The notes below the pieces were generated by a model that made no database searches, was not told where the DNA came from, and worked only from the letters and a program-made list of their open reading frames with translations. A program made the position numbers and the translations under genes. From Campylobacteraceae bacterium (GTDB lineage Bacteria; Campylobacterota; Campylobacteria; Campylobacterales; Arcobacteraceae): DNA of 64,000 bases. The stretch covers positions 1 through 64,000 of the forward strand of contig JABXII010000018.1 of NCBI GenBank assembly GCA_013373175.1, in the 5' to 3' direction. This document shows positions 29,149 to 38,982 of the stretch, in pieces. Numbering within the stretch: the stretch's first letter is position 1; each line of letters begins with the position of its first letter.

Positions 29149-29873
29149 TTCATACCCCTATATATGTTATTATTTCGGCTTTGTGAACGATTTTGCTCTA
29201 GCTTCTGTTCTAGTTCATATTCACTTTGCATAACACTCTCACATTTTTGTTGAATTTCTTTTTTAAAATCATTGTGCTGTAGTTGTAGCTGTTCAATTTG
29301 AGAAAATTCTACATAATTAATACCTTCTTTTGATACAGATACAATTAATCCACCAGTACCAATTGCTCCAGAACCTTGACATGTTGATATCAAAGATAAA
29401 TAATGTTTTTGCTCTTCGTGTGTGATACTAGATATAGGATTATTTACTTCAATTGAAATACTCTTAATAAAACTTTCTAAGGTATCCATTCCCATAGTTC
29501 CATTATATGCATCCAAATAAGGGACAATCTTATTTACACAAATTTCCTCAAAAGGTTCAGTTTCTATATACCAATGTATTTGTCTTGATACATATTGCAT
29601 TCTTTCGTTATCTTTTAATGCTTTTTCAAGCTTTTCTACTCTCTTTTTTTCTTTATTGGATGGATTTTTAGCATTTTTAAACTCTAAAACCCTCACTACA
29701 CCAGGAAACTCTAATAACATATCACCCAATTCTTTATCAGCTGGCGTTTGCTGTAATAAATTTATAATACTTGGTAAAGTTTCTGTTCCGTCATCCAAGC
29801 CAATTTTTATACCTATATCAAGACCTAATCCATATAAAAAATTTCCAATTATTACATTTTCATATAATTTCAA
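29145..29873 (-). CDS. Hypothetical protein
   Basis: Intact 242-aa ORF, ATGA overlap with next gene. Confidence 0.65.
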   Translation of the reverse strand: MKLYENVIIGNFLYGLGLDIGIKIGLDDGTETLPSIINLLQQTPADKELGDMLLEFPGVVRVLEFKNAKNPSNKEKKRVEKLEKALKDNERMQYVSRQIHWYIETEPFEEICVNKIVPYLDAYNGTMGMDTLESFIKSISIEVNNPISSITHEEQKHYLSLISTCQGSGAIGTGGLIVSVSKEGINYVEFSQIEQLQLQHNDFKKEIQQKCESVMQSEYELEQKLEQNRSQSRNNNIYRGMK

Positions 29874-29898
29874 CTTCTAATTCCTTTGAGTTTATTGT

Positions 29899-32265
29899 TT
29901 AATTAGTATACTTATCTTTAAAATTAATTTGCATCGTTTCAAGACCAAATTTTTGAAACTTATATCTCATATATGCTGACATCATCTGTTCATGGGTAGA
30001 CATAAATATTTGTCTGTCAGAAAACTCATTTCTTAATAAATTTATAAAGCCTGCTATATTTAATTCATCAAGAGTTTGAACAGGATCATCAATAAATAGT
30101 AATTTACTTTTTGAATATCTTTTATTTAGTGCTAATGTGAAAGATATTATTAATGAAGCCAACTGCCCTGAACTCATAGAAAAAATAGCATCATATTTAT
30201 CATAATTAGCAATACCCGAACTACCTACTTGTACACTTTCAATAAATCTTATTCCAATCTTGTCAGCTTTAATAAAAAGACCTAAACCATTTTGATAGTC
30301 TTGCATAATTCTTCCAGAATAAATATGAAATAAAATTTCAATATCTTGTATTAACTTTTCTTGATAAAGTTTTAATTCATCTTTATAAATTTTAATAATT
30401 TTAGATAATTTTTTATTTATTTGTAATGCCTTGTCAAACTTTTCTTTTTTTGTATTATATTCATTATTTAATCTTTCAATTTCACTATTCTGATATGAAC
30501 TATATTTCCAATTAATATATTTTTTCTTTTGAATTAATTGTTCTGTTTTTAGTAGTTCTAGTTTTTCTTTTTTCTCATCAAAATATCTAACATAATAATC
30601 TGAAAAATACTCTTTTATATTCTCTGGTTCAAAGTCTTTTTTTACTCCACTTATATTTTCTTTTAACTTACTAATTCTTTCATCTAAATTTACTACTGTT
30701 TTAGGATCTTGATTGAAAAATGTACTTAAATCTATTCCTAACTTTTCAAAACTAGAATTTAAATTTTTTAAATTCTCTTCTCTCTTCTTAACCTCTTGCA
30801 ATTGGTTAATAAAACCTTCATCAAGTTTATTATCTTTAAAAAACTTATTTACCTCAACAATCATTGGTTGAATAAACTTCTTATCAAAATCTTCTATAAG
30901 AGACTCTAATTCACCTCCATTATTAGTTATTAATTCAGATAACATTTCAGATTGTCTATCGAAGCTGTCTAATAAATCTTTTTTTTCTTTCCAATCGTAT
31001 CCACATACAGGACATACTGTGTCACTACTATCTTCAAGATATTCTTTATATTTGGATATGAGATTTTCTCGTGATTCTTTTATATTACTTAAAATTTTTT
31101 CTAGTTTATTTGATGTATCTATTTTACTTTTGATTACTGTTATTTTTGCTTTATATTCATCTATATCAATAAATAGTTTTATAATATCTTCAATATTTTT
31201 TGGCACATCTATTTTTTCTTCTTGGAATACAGTCAAAATTCCTTTTTCAAAATTTTTCACATATTTCTCAAGTTGATTATGAATGTTTAACTTAGTTTTT
31301 AAATCATCATTTTCATCAAGAAAATTAAAAAAACTCAATAAATTCTTAACATTAGTATCATTTTCTGTAAGTTTTTCTAGCTCATTATTAAAAGTTTTAT
31401 TTTCAAAATCTTCAAAATTATTGATAAAGAAAATTAATTTATTTAACTCTCCATTTTCTCCTAACCATAAAGAATAATTATTTGATGTAAAGTCTAAATC
31501 TTCTTTATCCCAGAATATTTCTTTCTCAGGAAACAATTGAGTATATTCAGATTCTTCTATATCTGTCAATAAATTAGATAGGTACTCATTTTTACGTCTT
31601 AAGATATCTTCATAATCTGCTTTTGCATTAGCATTTGATGCTTCATTTAACTTTTCTTTTACGGAAGTTAGTTGATTTATTTTAGTACTTATTTCATCTG
31701 TATTAAATAAATGAGAAATATAATCTTTTCTAACTTTATCTTTTTGTTTCAATAAATAAGTATTGTCTTCTTGTTCTATATAATTTAGAAAGCCAAAATT
31801 TTTATTAAAATCATTGCCTAATAAATAATTAAAAAATGTTTCACTGTCCTCAACTAAGTCTCCAGTATCAGCTTCATATTCACTCAACTGATACAAAGGT
31901 AAAGAAAATGTTTCAAAATCAATACTATTAGCAAGTGTTTCACACCCTTCTTTTCTCATTAAGTAATATGTAGTATCATTTATCTCTAATTCTACTTTTA
32001 TAACCATTTCATCATCTAACAAAGCTTTATTACAAAGAATTGGATTATCATTTATCTGTTGTCTGCCATCAATAATATTTGATAATGAGCTATATCTTCT
32101 TAATTTACCAGTGAAAAGTATTTCCAGTGAATCATAAAAAGATGTTTTCCCAAAACCATTGGGACCATCTAGAACTATTAAATTAGGATTGACAAAATCA
32201 ATTGTTTCTAAACTTGTGAATAATTTAAAATTTTTAACTGAAATTTTTTTAATTTTAATTCCCAT
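29899..32265 (-). CDS. Rad50/SMC-like ABC ATPase of an ABC-three-component system
   Basis: LDGPNGFGKTSFYDSLEILFTG Walker A, CPVCGYDW hook, SMSSGQLASLIISFTLAL signature, LLFIDDPVQTLD Walker B. Confidence 0.9.
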   Translation of the reverse strand: MGIKIKKISVKNFKLFTSLETIDFVNPNLIVLDGPNGFGKTSFYDSLEILFTGKLRRYSSLSNIIDGRQQINDNPILCNKALLDDEMVIKVELEINDTTYYLMRKEGCETLANSIDFETFSLPLYQLSEYEADTGDLVEDSETFFNYLLGNDFNKNFGFLNYIEQEDNTYLLKQKDKVRKDYISHLFNTDEISTKINQLTSVKEKLNEASNANAKADYEDILRRKNEYLSNLLTDIEESEYTQLFPEKEIFWDKEDLDFTSNNYSLWLGENGELNKLIFFINNFEDFENKTFNNELEKLTENDTNVKNLLSFFNFLDENDDLKTKLNIHNQLEKYVKNFEKGILTVFQEEKIDVPKNIEDIIKLFIDIDEYKAKITVIKSKIDTSNKLEKILSNIKESRENLISKYKEYLEDSSDTVCPVCGYDWKEKKDLLDSFDRQSEMLSELITNNGGELESLIEDFDKKFIQPMIVEVNKFFKDNKLDEGFINQLQEVKKREENLKNLNSSFEKLGIDLSTFFNQDPKTVVNLDERISKLKENISGVKKDFEPENIKEYFSDYYVRYFDEKKEKLELLKTEQLIQKKKYINWKYSSYQNSEIERLNNEYNTKKEKFDKALQINKKLSKIIKIYKDELKLYQEKLIQDIEILFHIYSGRIMQDYQNGLGLFIKADKIGIRFIESVQVGSSGIANYDKYDAIFSMSSGQLASLIISFTLALNKRYSKSKLLFIDDPVQTLDELNIAGFINLLRNEFSDRQIFMSTHEQMMSAYMRYKFQKFGLETMQINFKDKYTN

Positions 32266-32971
32266 CTATAGTTCCTTCTGTAACATCAAATAAACTATCT
32301 ATTATTTCAGAGGTTTCTTTACTTTTAATCTGTTCTAGTGTTAGATCCCCATATACTTCGAAAACTTGATTATTCAAATGTATTAGTCGATTATCATTAT
32401 TACTTTCTAACTTATTATTAATTATATGCTGCAAGGATTCTATATTGGAAGAAGTATTAATATTTATATTTATAAAAGGTAATTTAATCACTACCCTATA
32501 AAATAATTCCCTCCAACTACCTTGTAAAGGATTTTCTTTATAATCTCTAAAAGTTTTTTCATTTGCAATATTAGAAGAAAAGAAATCATTAATATTATTA
32601 CCATCAAGTTTATCTTTAAATTCTTCTAATTCTGTAGGTGAATAATAAAGAATATGTTTTTTAAAATAATATGGATTTTCCTCAATTGGCATAATCTGTT
32701 TTTTCATTTCTAACAACTCTAACTCACCAGTTGTATTCCAAATAATTAATAATGAAGCATTTTTTTCTAAATCATTAGATTCATGTTTTATTTTACAATC
32801 ATTAAGTATATCACTTTGTCTTGAAACTACTGAACTCAACTCATCTTCTTCAATGACAACCCAAAAGTCTTTTTTTTCTGAATCATTCGGATATGTAAAT
32901 AGAAAACCTTGTTCTAAATCTATTTTTTCATAACCATTAGCTTCAAATAAACCACTTACAATGTCAATCAT
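32255..32971 (-). CDS. ABC-3C middle component
   Basis: Position between ABC ATPase and large third component; IMPIEENPYYFKKHILYYS. Confidence 0.7.
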   Translation of the reverse strand: MIDIVSGLFEANGYEKIDLEQGFLFTYPNDSEKKDFWVVIEEDELSSVVSRQSDILNDCKIKHESNDLEKNASLLIIWNTTGELELLEMKKQIMPIEENPYYFKKHILYYSPTELEEFKDKLDGNNINDFFSSNIANEKTFRDYKENPLQGSWRELFYRVVIKLPFINININTSSNIESLQHIINNKLESNNDNRLIHLNNQVFEVYGDLTLEQIKSKETSEIIDSLFDVTEGTIDGN

Positions 32972-34265
32972 TCAATTCTCCTTTTGCATCATCTATACAT
33001 ACTAACGATATTTCGTTCCATTTCATAATATGTTTATATTCTTTATCATCATCTTGATAGTTGTTTCTAACTATATGGGATGCAGTCATCGATTCTACAG
33101 TAATAGAATCAGTAATTAAATTCTGGTTCTCAAAAAGTAAATCTAAGTCTGTACTTAGAGCATTATTTATTATTTGATCGCATATCTTTTCTGTATTACG
33201 AGGATTTCCAATTATACATGTTGGAGAAAATGATTTACTATCATTTTTCCATTGTAATAAACATCTATTAAGATAAAGTGGTTTTTTTTCAATTTGGTGC
33301 AATATATATATAAACACATCTTTAATCTCAGTTTGTTGTGGAGAATTATCTTTATAATCACTAAGTGATTCAAATTTAAAAGTTCTATGAGGCATTATAT
33401 TTTTAATAAACTTGATTAAATCTTTTTTTTGTAAAGATTCAAAAAACAACATAAAGTCATTCATACGAGTGAGTTCATCATTCATAGGTTCATTTTCAAT
33501 ACAATATTCTTGATAGTATCTACATATATCATTTTTTATTTGATATAAATAATATTCATTACTTATCGTTCTCAGATTTAAATCTTCATTTAAGATATCA
33601 AGAAAATCTTGAAATGGTATTCGCTGTATAAATGCTGCATCTTCATCAGATAAAAGATTTAGATGGATAATTCTATGTATCTCAAATAGTTTTTCAGTTA
33701 TTAGATTATCTAAATATTTTCTTACTAAACTTGCATAATCTCTATTATCACGACCTCTAGGCTGTGTAGAAATTATTAATTCTTCTATTTTTGTATCTAT
33801 TAGATTAACTTCACAATAAGGAATAGAATCATATTTATAAACTTCTATTGGATTAAAGTCAGCTTCTATATCCTCAATATTTTTATCAGAAATAGCCTTT
33901 GCAAGGTGAAAAAAAAGATTATTACAACTAATTGTATTTCCACCACTTTGTAGTTTTTCAAAGTCCTCTTTATAACTAGAGAAGTGTGTGTCTTTTTTTG
34001 CTTTAACCTGATGCAATGATACTATATGATTATTAGCATCAATTATTGCAAAATCATCTAAACTATCTAATTGTAAAGTATAATTACTTTTATCAAGTTC
34101 TAGTAGAACGTGATAGATAGCAACTTTTCCTTGATAAACAAATCCACTCCAACTACTAATTGCAGTATTTAAAAGTTTTATATATTTTCTTAACCAATCA
34201 TCATGACTTTCTGTTAAAATATTACTTTTATTAAAGCCATTTGGTTTTCTACTCTTCCACTTCAT
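32964..34265 (-). CDS. ABC-3C C-component with N-terminal DUF4297/restriction-endonuclease-like region
   Basis: SWSGFVYQGKVAIYHVLLELDKSNYTLQLDSLDDFAIIDANNHIVSLHQVKAKK. Confidence 0.7.
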   Translation of the reverse strand: MKWKSRKPNGFNKSNILTESHDDWLRKYIKLLNTAISSWSGFVYQGKVAIYHVLLELDKSNYTLQLDSLDDFAIIDANNHIVSLHQVKAKKDTHFSSYKEDFEKLQSGGNTISCNNLFFHLAKAISDKNIEDIEADFNPIEVYKYDSIPYCEVNLIDTKIEELIISTQPRGRDNRDYASLVRKYLDNLITEKLFEIHRIIHLNLLSDEDAAFIQRIPFQDFLDILNEDLNLRTISNEYYLYQIKNDICRYYQEYCIENEPMNDELTRMNDFMLFFESLQKKDLIKFIKNIMPHRTFKFESLSDYKDNSPQQTEIKDVFIYILHQIEKKPLYLNRCLLQWKNDSKSFSPTCIIGNPRNTEKICDQIINNALSTDLDLLFENQNLITDSITVESMTASHIVRNNYQDDDKEYKHIMKWNEISLVCIDDAKGELND

Positions 34266-34274
34266 TCTTTTATC

Positions 34275-37200
34275 CTAATTCAAGTCCAACCCACTCGTCC
34301 CATCACCCTTAGGCTCTACCTTTATCTGCAATGGAATTCGCTCTTTTAGTGCTTCCACATGGGAAATCACACCTACCATTTTTCCTGAACTTTGTAATTG
34401 ATTTAGTGCATTTAGTGCTAGTTCTAGGCTATCACTATCTAGTGTTCCAAACCCTTCATCAAGAAAAAGTGAGTCTATACTTATCTTTTGGCTTGCTAGG
34501 CTTGATAGTCCTAAGGCTAAAGATAGACTTACTATGAAGCTTTCTCCCCCCGAGAGTGTGTTTACACCTCTTACCGCGTCACCTTGGAAGCCGTCAATTA
34601 TCTCTATATCTAAGAGTTTGTTTGATTCTGTGTTTCTTTGAAGTTCATATCTTGGGCTTAATATTTCTAGGTGTTTATTTGCTAGGTAGATTAGTTGGTC
34701 TAGGGTAATACCTTGGGCAAATTTGGCGAACTTGTCCCCTTGGCTTGAACCTATCATATCATTTAGTTTTACCCATACTTGGAAGGCTTGTTTTTTCTTT
34801 TCAAGTTGTTTGATTTTATCTTCTGATTTTTTTATATTTTGGGTATTTATCTCTAACTCTTTTGAGATACTTCCTATGGTTTCTTGAAGTTGGTCTATTG
34901 TGCTTTGTAGGTTTTGTAACTCTTTGTTTATATCATCTTTGTTTTGATTTGTTGGATTTATCTCTTTTTCTAAGAGTTTATGTTCCTTTAGTTTTTTGTT
35001 TGTGTCTGTTTTTAGAGTTTGTATTTGTGTGTATTTTTCTTCTATGGTTTTGCATAGCTTTGTTAGGGTTTCAAACTCTTCTTTTGGTAAGTTTGCTTTT
35101 TCAAACTCCTCTTGTGAGTTGAAGCCATACTCTACTAAAGCTTTTTCAAACTTTTCTTTTATGATTACTAGATTTTGTTTGTCATTTTCTTGTTTTTTGT
35201 TTAGTTGTATTATCTGTTTTGAGAGGGATTCATCTTTTGATTTTAGGCTTGCAAGATGGTTTTGCAAATTGTTATAATGTTTTGAAAAAGTGTCTAAACT
35301 CTCTTGAATATTTTTTTCAAAAAGGTCTAAATCTTCTATATCCAAGATATTTTTGCTTTGGGTTCGAAGCTTTGTTATCTCTTCTTTTAGTTTTGATTGT
35401 TCCTCTTTTAACTCTTTTATAGTGTTAATGCTTGTGTTTATCTGCTGTTGTTTTTGCAGCTCTTTATTTAAAGCTGTTTGTAGAGACTCTTTTTTTATTT
35501 GTAAAGACTCTTTTTCCTCTCGTAAAGTTACATACTCTTTTAGCTCGTTTTCACAAAATTGCATTTGCTCTTGTAGTGTGGCTTTTGAGTCTTCTTGCAG
35601 TTTGAAATCGTTTGTTTTAAAGAACTCTTCTATTTGCTCTTTTGTAGTTTGTTCTTTTTGTATTTCTAGATTTGAGCTTTCAAGTTTTGAGTTAAGTTTT
35701 GCTAGATTTATTTGAGCGTTGTTTAGTTCACTGTTTTGCTCTTGTAGATAGATTTCTTGCTCTTTTATTTTAGCTAGTGTTTGACTTATCTCTGTATCTA
35801 TATTTAAAGAGTGGTTTATATATGGATGCTCTTTTGAACCACATAAGAAGCACTCTTGCCCATCTTTTAGTTTGGCTCTATCTTGCTCGTAGTTTTTGAT
35901 AAGAAGCTCTTTTTCTCTTGTTTGTTTTAGTGAGTTTAGAGTTTCGTTTATTTGCTTAATTAGTTTTGTTTTTTCTTCGTTTAGTTTTGTTTGTGATTCT
36001 ATTTGAGTGTTGTACTCTTTTATCTTGTTTTGCTCTTGTGTGATTTGCTCTTGTAGTGTCTCATAATCACTTAGGGCTTTTAGAAGTGCTTCTATCTCTT
36101 TTAGTTTAGCTCTTGTGTTTTGCTCTTTTTGGTTTATATCTTTTGTTTTAGTTTCTAGTGCTTTGTATTGCTCTAATAGAGTTTCTAACTGCTCTTTTTT
36201 TGTGTCTAGATTTGATGAGAAGTTTTTGTATAGATTGTCTATTTGTGATTCGTCATTTAAAAGTGTTTCAAAATCTATCTCAAAATGCTTTGCCAACTCT
36301 TGTAGGTGTTGTGAGATTTTTTTACTTTTCTCTACATATAATGAGTTTTTACCATCACTTTGTGTTTTTATTGTTCTTAGTTCTTTTAGTTTTTTGTAGT
36401 TTTCATTGTATGTTGTTTGCTCTTTTTCAAGGCTTTGTTTTGAGAGTTTAAACTCTTGCTCTTTTGTTTGGATTTGTTCTTTTAACTCTTTGTCTTCTTT
36501 TTGTAAAGATTCTAAGCTTTGTTTATCATTTGTGATTGTGTTTATTAGTTGGTTTTTCTCTTGATTTAGGGCTTGTATTCTTATAGCTTTGTTTGCTAAT
36601 TCTAGCTTTGTAAACTGCTCTTTGTTGTCTTCTTTTTCTTTGCTTATTTGCTCGAATTCTTGATTATATTTTTGGCTATCTGTTTCTAGTTTATCAAGAG
36701 TTTCTAGGTAGTTTGATAGTTTTTTTAGTTCGGTTTCTTTTTTATCTAATTCTTGTTTTTCTTTCTTGTTTGTTTCTAGTTGTTTTGTTTTTCCTTCTAC
36801 TATGTTTGGCTCTAGAAGTTCTATACTTCCTAGTGCTATTTCATCTGCTTCTATCTCTTTTTTCTTGTGTGAGTATGTTTCATAGATACTTTGTGAGATT
36901 TGTTTGTAAATATATGTTCCAGTGATCTTTTCTAGTAAGTTTGAACGCTCGTTTTCTTTTGCTTTTAAAAAGGCATCAAAACTTCCTTGGGCTAACATCA
37001 TAGATTGAACAAATCTATCAAAATCAAGCCCTGATATTTCCTCTACTACTTTTGGTACTTTTGAAAGGTATGATTCTAGTATTTTGTTAGAGTCTAGTTC
37101 TACTATCTCCATCTTTGCAGATTGGAAATTTCCATTTGGGTTTTTTCTTGCTCTTTTTTGCGACCAAGAACTTCTATAGACTTTGCCTTTTATTTCAAAC

Positions 37201-37436
37201 TCTACTTCACATAAACACTCACCTGTATGTCTGCTCATCAAGTCATTTGGGTTTGTTAGCCTTGCTGTTCTTCCATATAAGGCACAAGTGATTACATCAA
37301 GAATTGTACTTTTTCCTGCTCCTGTTGGTCCTGTTATGGCAAAAAGGGATTCATCTTTTAGAAACTCTTGAAAGTCTATTTCAAACTCACCTTTTAGGGA
37401 GTTTATATTTTGTAGTCTTACTTTTAGTATCTTCAT
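34275..37436 (-). CDS. sbcC: Exonuclease subunit SbcC
   Basis: Walker A GPTGAGKSTILD, CFLCGSKEH hook, LSGGESFIVSLSLALGLS, adjacent sbcD. Confidence 0.93.
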   Translation of the reverse strand: MKILKVRLQNINSLKGEFEIDFQEFLKDESLFAITGPTGAGKSTILDVITCALYGRTARLTNPNDLMSRHTGECLCEVEFEIKGKVYRSSWSQKRARKNPNGNFQSAKMEIVELDSNKILESYLSKVPKVVEEISGLDFDRFVQSMMLAQGSFDAFLKAKENERSNLLEKITGTYIYKQISQSIYETYSHKKKEIEADEIALGSIELLEPNIVEGKTKQLETNKKEKQELDKKETELKKLSNYLETLDKLETDSQKYNQEFEQISKEKEDNKEQFTKLELANKAIRIQALNQEKNQLINTITNDKQSLESLQKEDKELKEQIQTKEQEFKLSKQSLEKEQTTYNENYKKLKELRTIKTQSDGKNSLYVEKSKKISQHLQELAKHFEIDFETLLNDESQIDNLYKNFSSNLDTKKEQLETLLEQYKALETKTKDINQKEQNTRAKLKEIEALLKALSDYETLQEQITQEQNKIKEYNTQIESQTKLNEEKTKLIKQINETLNSLKQTREKELLIKNYEQDRAKLKDGQECFLCGSKEHPYINHSLNIDTEISQTLAKIKEQEIYLQEQNSELNNAQINLAKLNSKLESSNLEIQKEQTTKEQIEEFFKTNDFKLQEDSKATLQEQMQFCENELKEYVTLREEKESLQIKKESLQTALNKELQKQQQINTSINTIKELKEEQSKLKEEITKLRTQSKNILDIEDLDLFEKNIQESLDTFSKHYNNLQNHLASLKSKDESLSKQIIQLNKKQENDKQNLVIIKEKFEKALVEYGFNSQEEFEKANLPKEEFETLTKLCKTIEEKYTQIQTLKTDTNKKLKEHKLLEKEINPTNQNKDDINKELQNLQSTIDQLQETIGSISKELEINTQNIKKSEDKIKQLEKKKQAFQVWVKLNDMIGSSQGDKFAKFAQGITLDQLIYLANKHLEILSPRYELQRNTESNKLLDIEIIDGFQGDAVRGVNTLSGGESFIVSLSLALGLSSLASQKISIDSLFLDEGFGTLDSDSLELALNALNQLQSSGKMVGVISHVEALKERIPLQIKVEPKGDGTSGLDLN

Positions 37437-38662
37437 TAGATTTGCTCACTTTCATGAAGATTTGAAACTACTTCATTAAAAGTTTGAGATAACTGTTCTT
37501 TAAACTCTTTATTTTCTATCTCTTCTAAGTCTAATCTTTTTTCAAAAACCTCTTGAACACTTAGTTCATCTAGGCTTATGGCTTTTAACTCTTTTGCTCT
37601 TAATTGCTTTTCACTTTTTTCTATTTTTACTGCTAGGATTCTTAGCTCTAATTTTATAGCTAGTTCTCTTATCTCTGTGTTTGCAAACATTGGGTTGTCA
37701 TCTTTTATATGAACTTCTATCCATGTTCTTTTATCTTCAATAGCTTTCAGCTCTTTTTTTATAGTTTCCAAATCACCTTTGATAACTTGAAGCTTTCTTT
37801 TTAAAGGAATTTCTAACTCTTCTATTTTTACATCTTCTTCTATAGTTACTACATTTACTTTTTGCGTATTTTTTGACTCACTAAAACTAAGAGGTATTGG
37901 AGAACCTGAGTATCTTACATGTTCGTTTCCTACAGTTTGATTGATATGCAAGTGTCCTAAAGCTACATAGTCAAACATACTAGCTAAATAATCCCCACCA
38001 ATATCAAGTGTTCCACCTATGTAGATATCTCTTTCACTTTCACTGCTTCTACTACCAACTGTAGTCAAGTGTCCCATAGCTATGATTGGAGTATTTTGCT
38101 CTAAATCTTTTGCTTTTTTGAAAGCTTTTTCATAATAAGCTTTGATACCATTGTTTGCTAGTTTTTCTTTGTCGCTTACAGTTTCACCACCAAGAGATTG
38201 TCTTATGATACTATCTCTTAAAAATGGCACTGCACAAACTATTGCTTTAATATTGTCATCTTCTTTTATAGGGATGATTATATTTTCATCTTCATCGCCA
38301 TTTACTACTACATGAACATTGAGTGCTTCAAGTAGTTGCTTTGGTGCTTTAAGTGTAGAAACACTATCGTGGTTTCCAGCTGTTATGATTGTAGTATTTA
38401 AACTATTTATAGTTGATAATTGTTTTAAAAAGTTGTAGTAAAGTTCAAGTGCATAGTTTGGTGGTGTTCCTGTATCAAAAATATCTCCTGATACAAGTAA
38501 TACGTCTATATTATTTTCTTTTATTGTTTCTAAAAGCCAAGATAGAAAAGCTTCATGCTCTTCAATTCTGCTTTTTCCCATAAAGTTTTGACCTAAGTGC
38601 CAGTCAGAAGTGTGTAAAAATTTAATCCTATTCATTTTATTATTATAATATTTTTTTGTCAC
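37436..38662 (-). CDS. sbcD: Exonuclease subunit SbcD
   Basis: HTSDWHLGQNFMG, VSGDIFDTGTPP, TAGNHDS phosphoesterase motifs. Confidence 0.93.
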   Translation of the reverse strand: MTKKYYNNKMNRIKFLHTSDWHLGQNFMGKSRIEEHEAFLSWLLETIKENNIDVLLVSGDIFDTGTPPNYALELYYNFLKQLSTINSLNTTIITAGNHDSVSTLKAPKQLLEALNVHVVVNGDEDENIIIPIKEDDNIKAIVCAVPFLRDSIIRQSLGGETVSDKEKLANNGIKAYYEKAFKKAKDLEQNTPIIAMGHLTTVGSRSSESERDIYIGGTLDIGGDYLASMFDYVALGHLHINQTVGNEHVRYSGSPIPLSFSESKNTQKVNVVTIEEDVKIEELEIPLKRKLQVIKGDLETIKKELKAIEDKRTWIEVHIKDDNPMFANTEIRELAIKLELRILAVKIEKSEKQLRAKELKAISLDELSVQEVFEKRLDLEEIENKEFKEQLSQTFNEVVSNLHESEQI

Positions 38663-38811
38663 ATATCCGTCACATATGTAATATTTTATATTAAATTTTG
38701 TTTAAATTTAGAAATTTAATTATAAATGTAACATTTATTAGTATATTATATTACCCTATATATATTTTATGTCCTTACTTTACTTTATTACTGTAATAGT
38801 TTTTTAAGTTA

Positions 38812-38856
38812 TAAATTGTTAAAGTTCTGCCCATAGAGATTTGTGCTAACAATTTA
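38812..38856. other. Intergenic inverted repeat (25-nt loop)
   Basis: TAAATTGTTA-N25-TAACAATTTA. Confidence 0.55.
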
Positions 38857-38880
38857 ATTCATTTTTTCCCTCTCTCTATA

Positions 38881-38939
38881 AAAAAAGTGTACTCTCTTTG
38901 CATATATTCTAAAAATCTATTTATTGAGTACACTTTTTT
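38881..38939. other. Intergenic inverted repeat (31-nt loop)
   Basis: AAAAAAGTGTACTC-N31-GAGTACACTTTTTT, 14-bp perfect arms. Confidence 0.7.
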
Positions 38940-38982
38940 ATTTTCCACTTCCAAACTTTACATAACTCTTACAAGGATTTTT

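Noticed and set aside
34275-38662. SbcCD as a novel defence component
   Set aside because: Typical sbcD/sbcC sequence and order; probably a resident repair nuclease next to which modules accumulated.
13955-38939. Integrase, transposase or CRISPR array explaining the island
   Set aside because: None seen among the translations, and no regularly spaced repeats were noticed; mobility is inferred only from repeats and gene content.
38887-38982. N-terminal extension of the MFS ORF
   Set aside because: Start would lie inside the inverted repeat; MKHIH at 38983 has an aagga RBS and fits family length.
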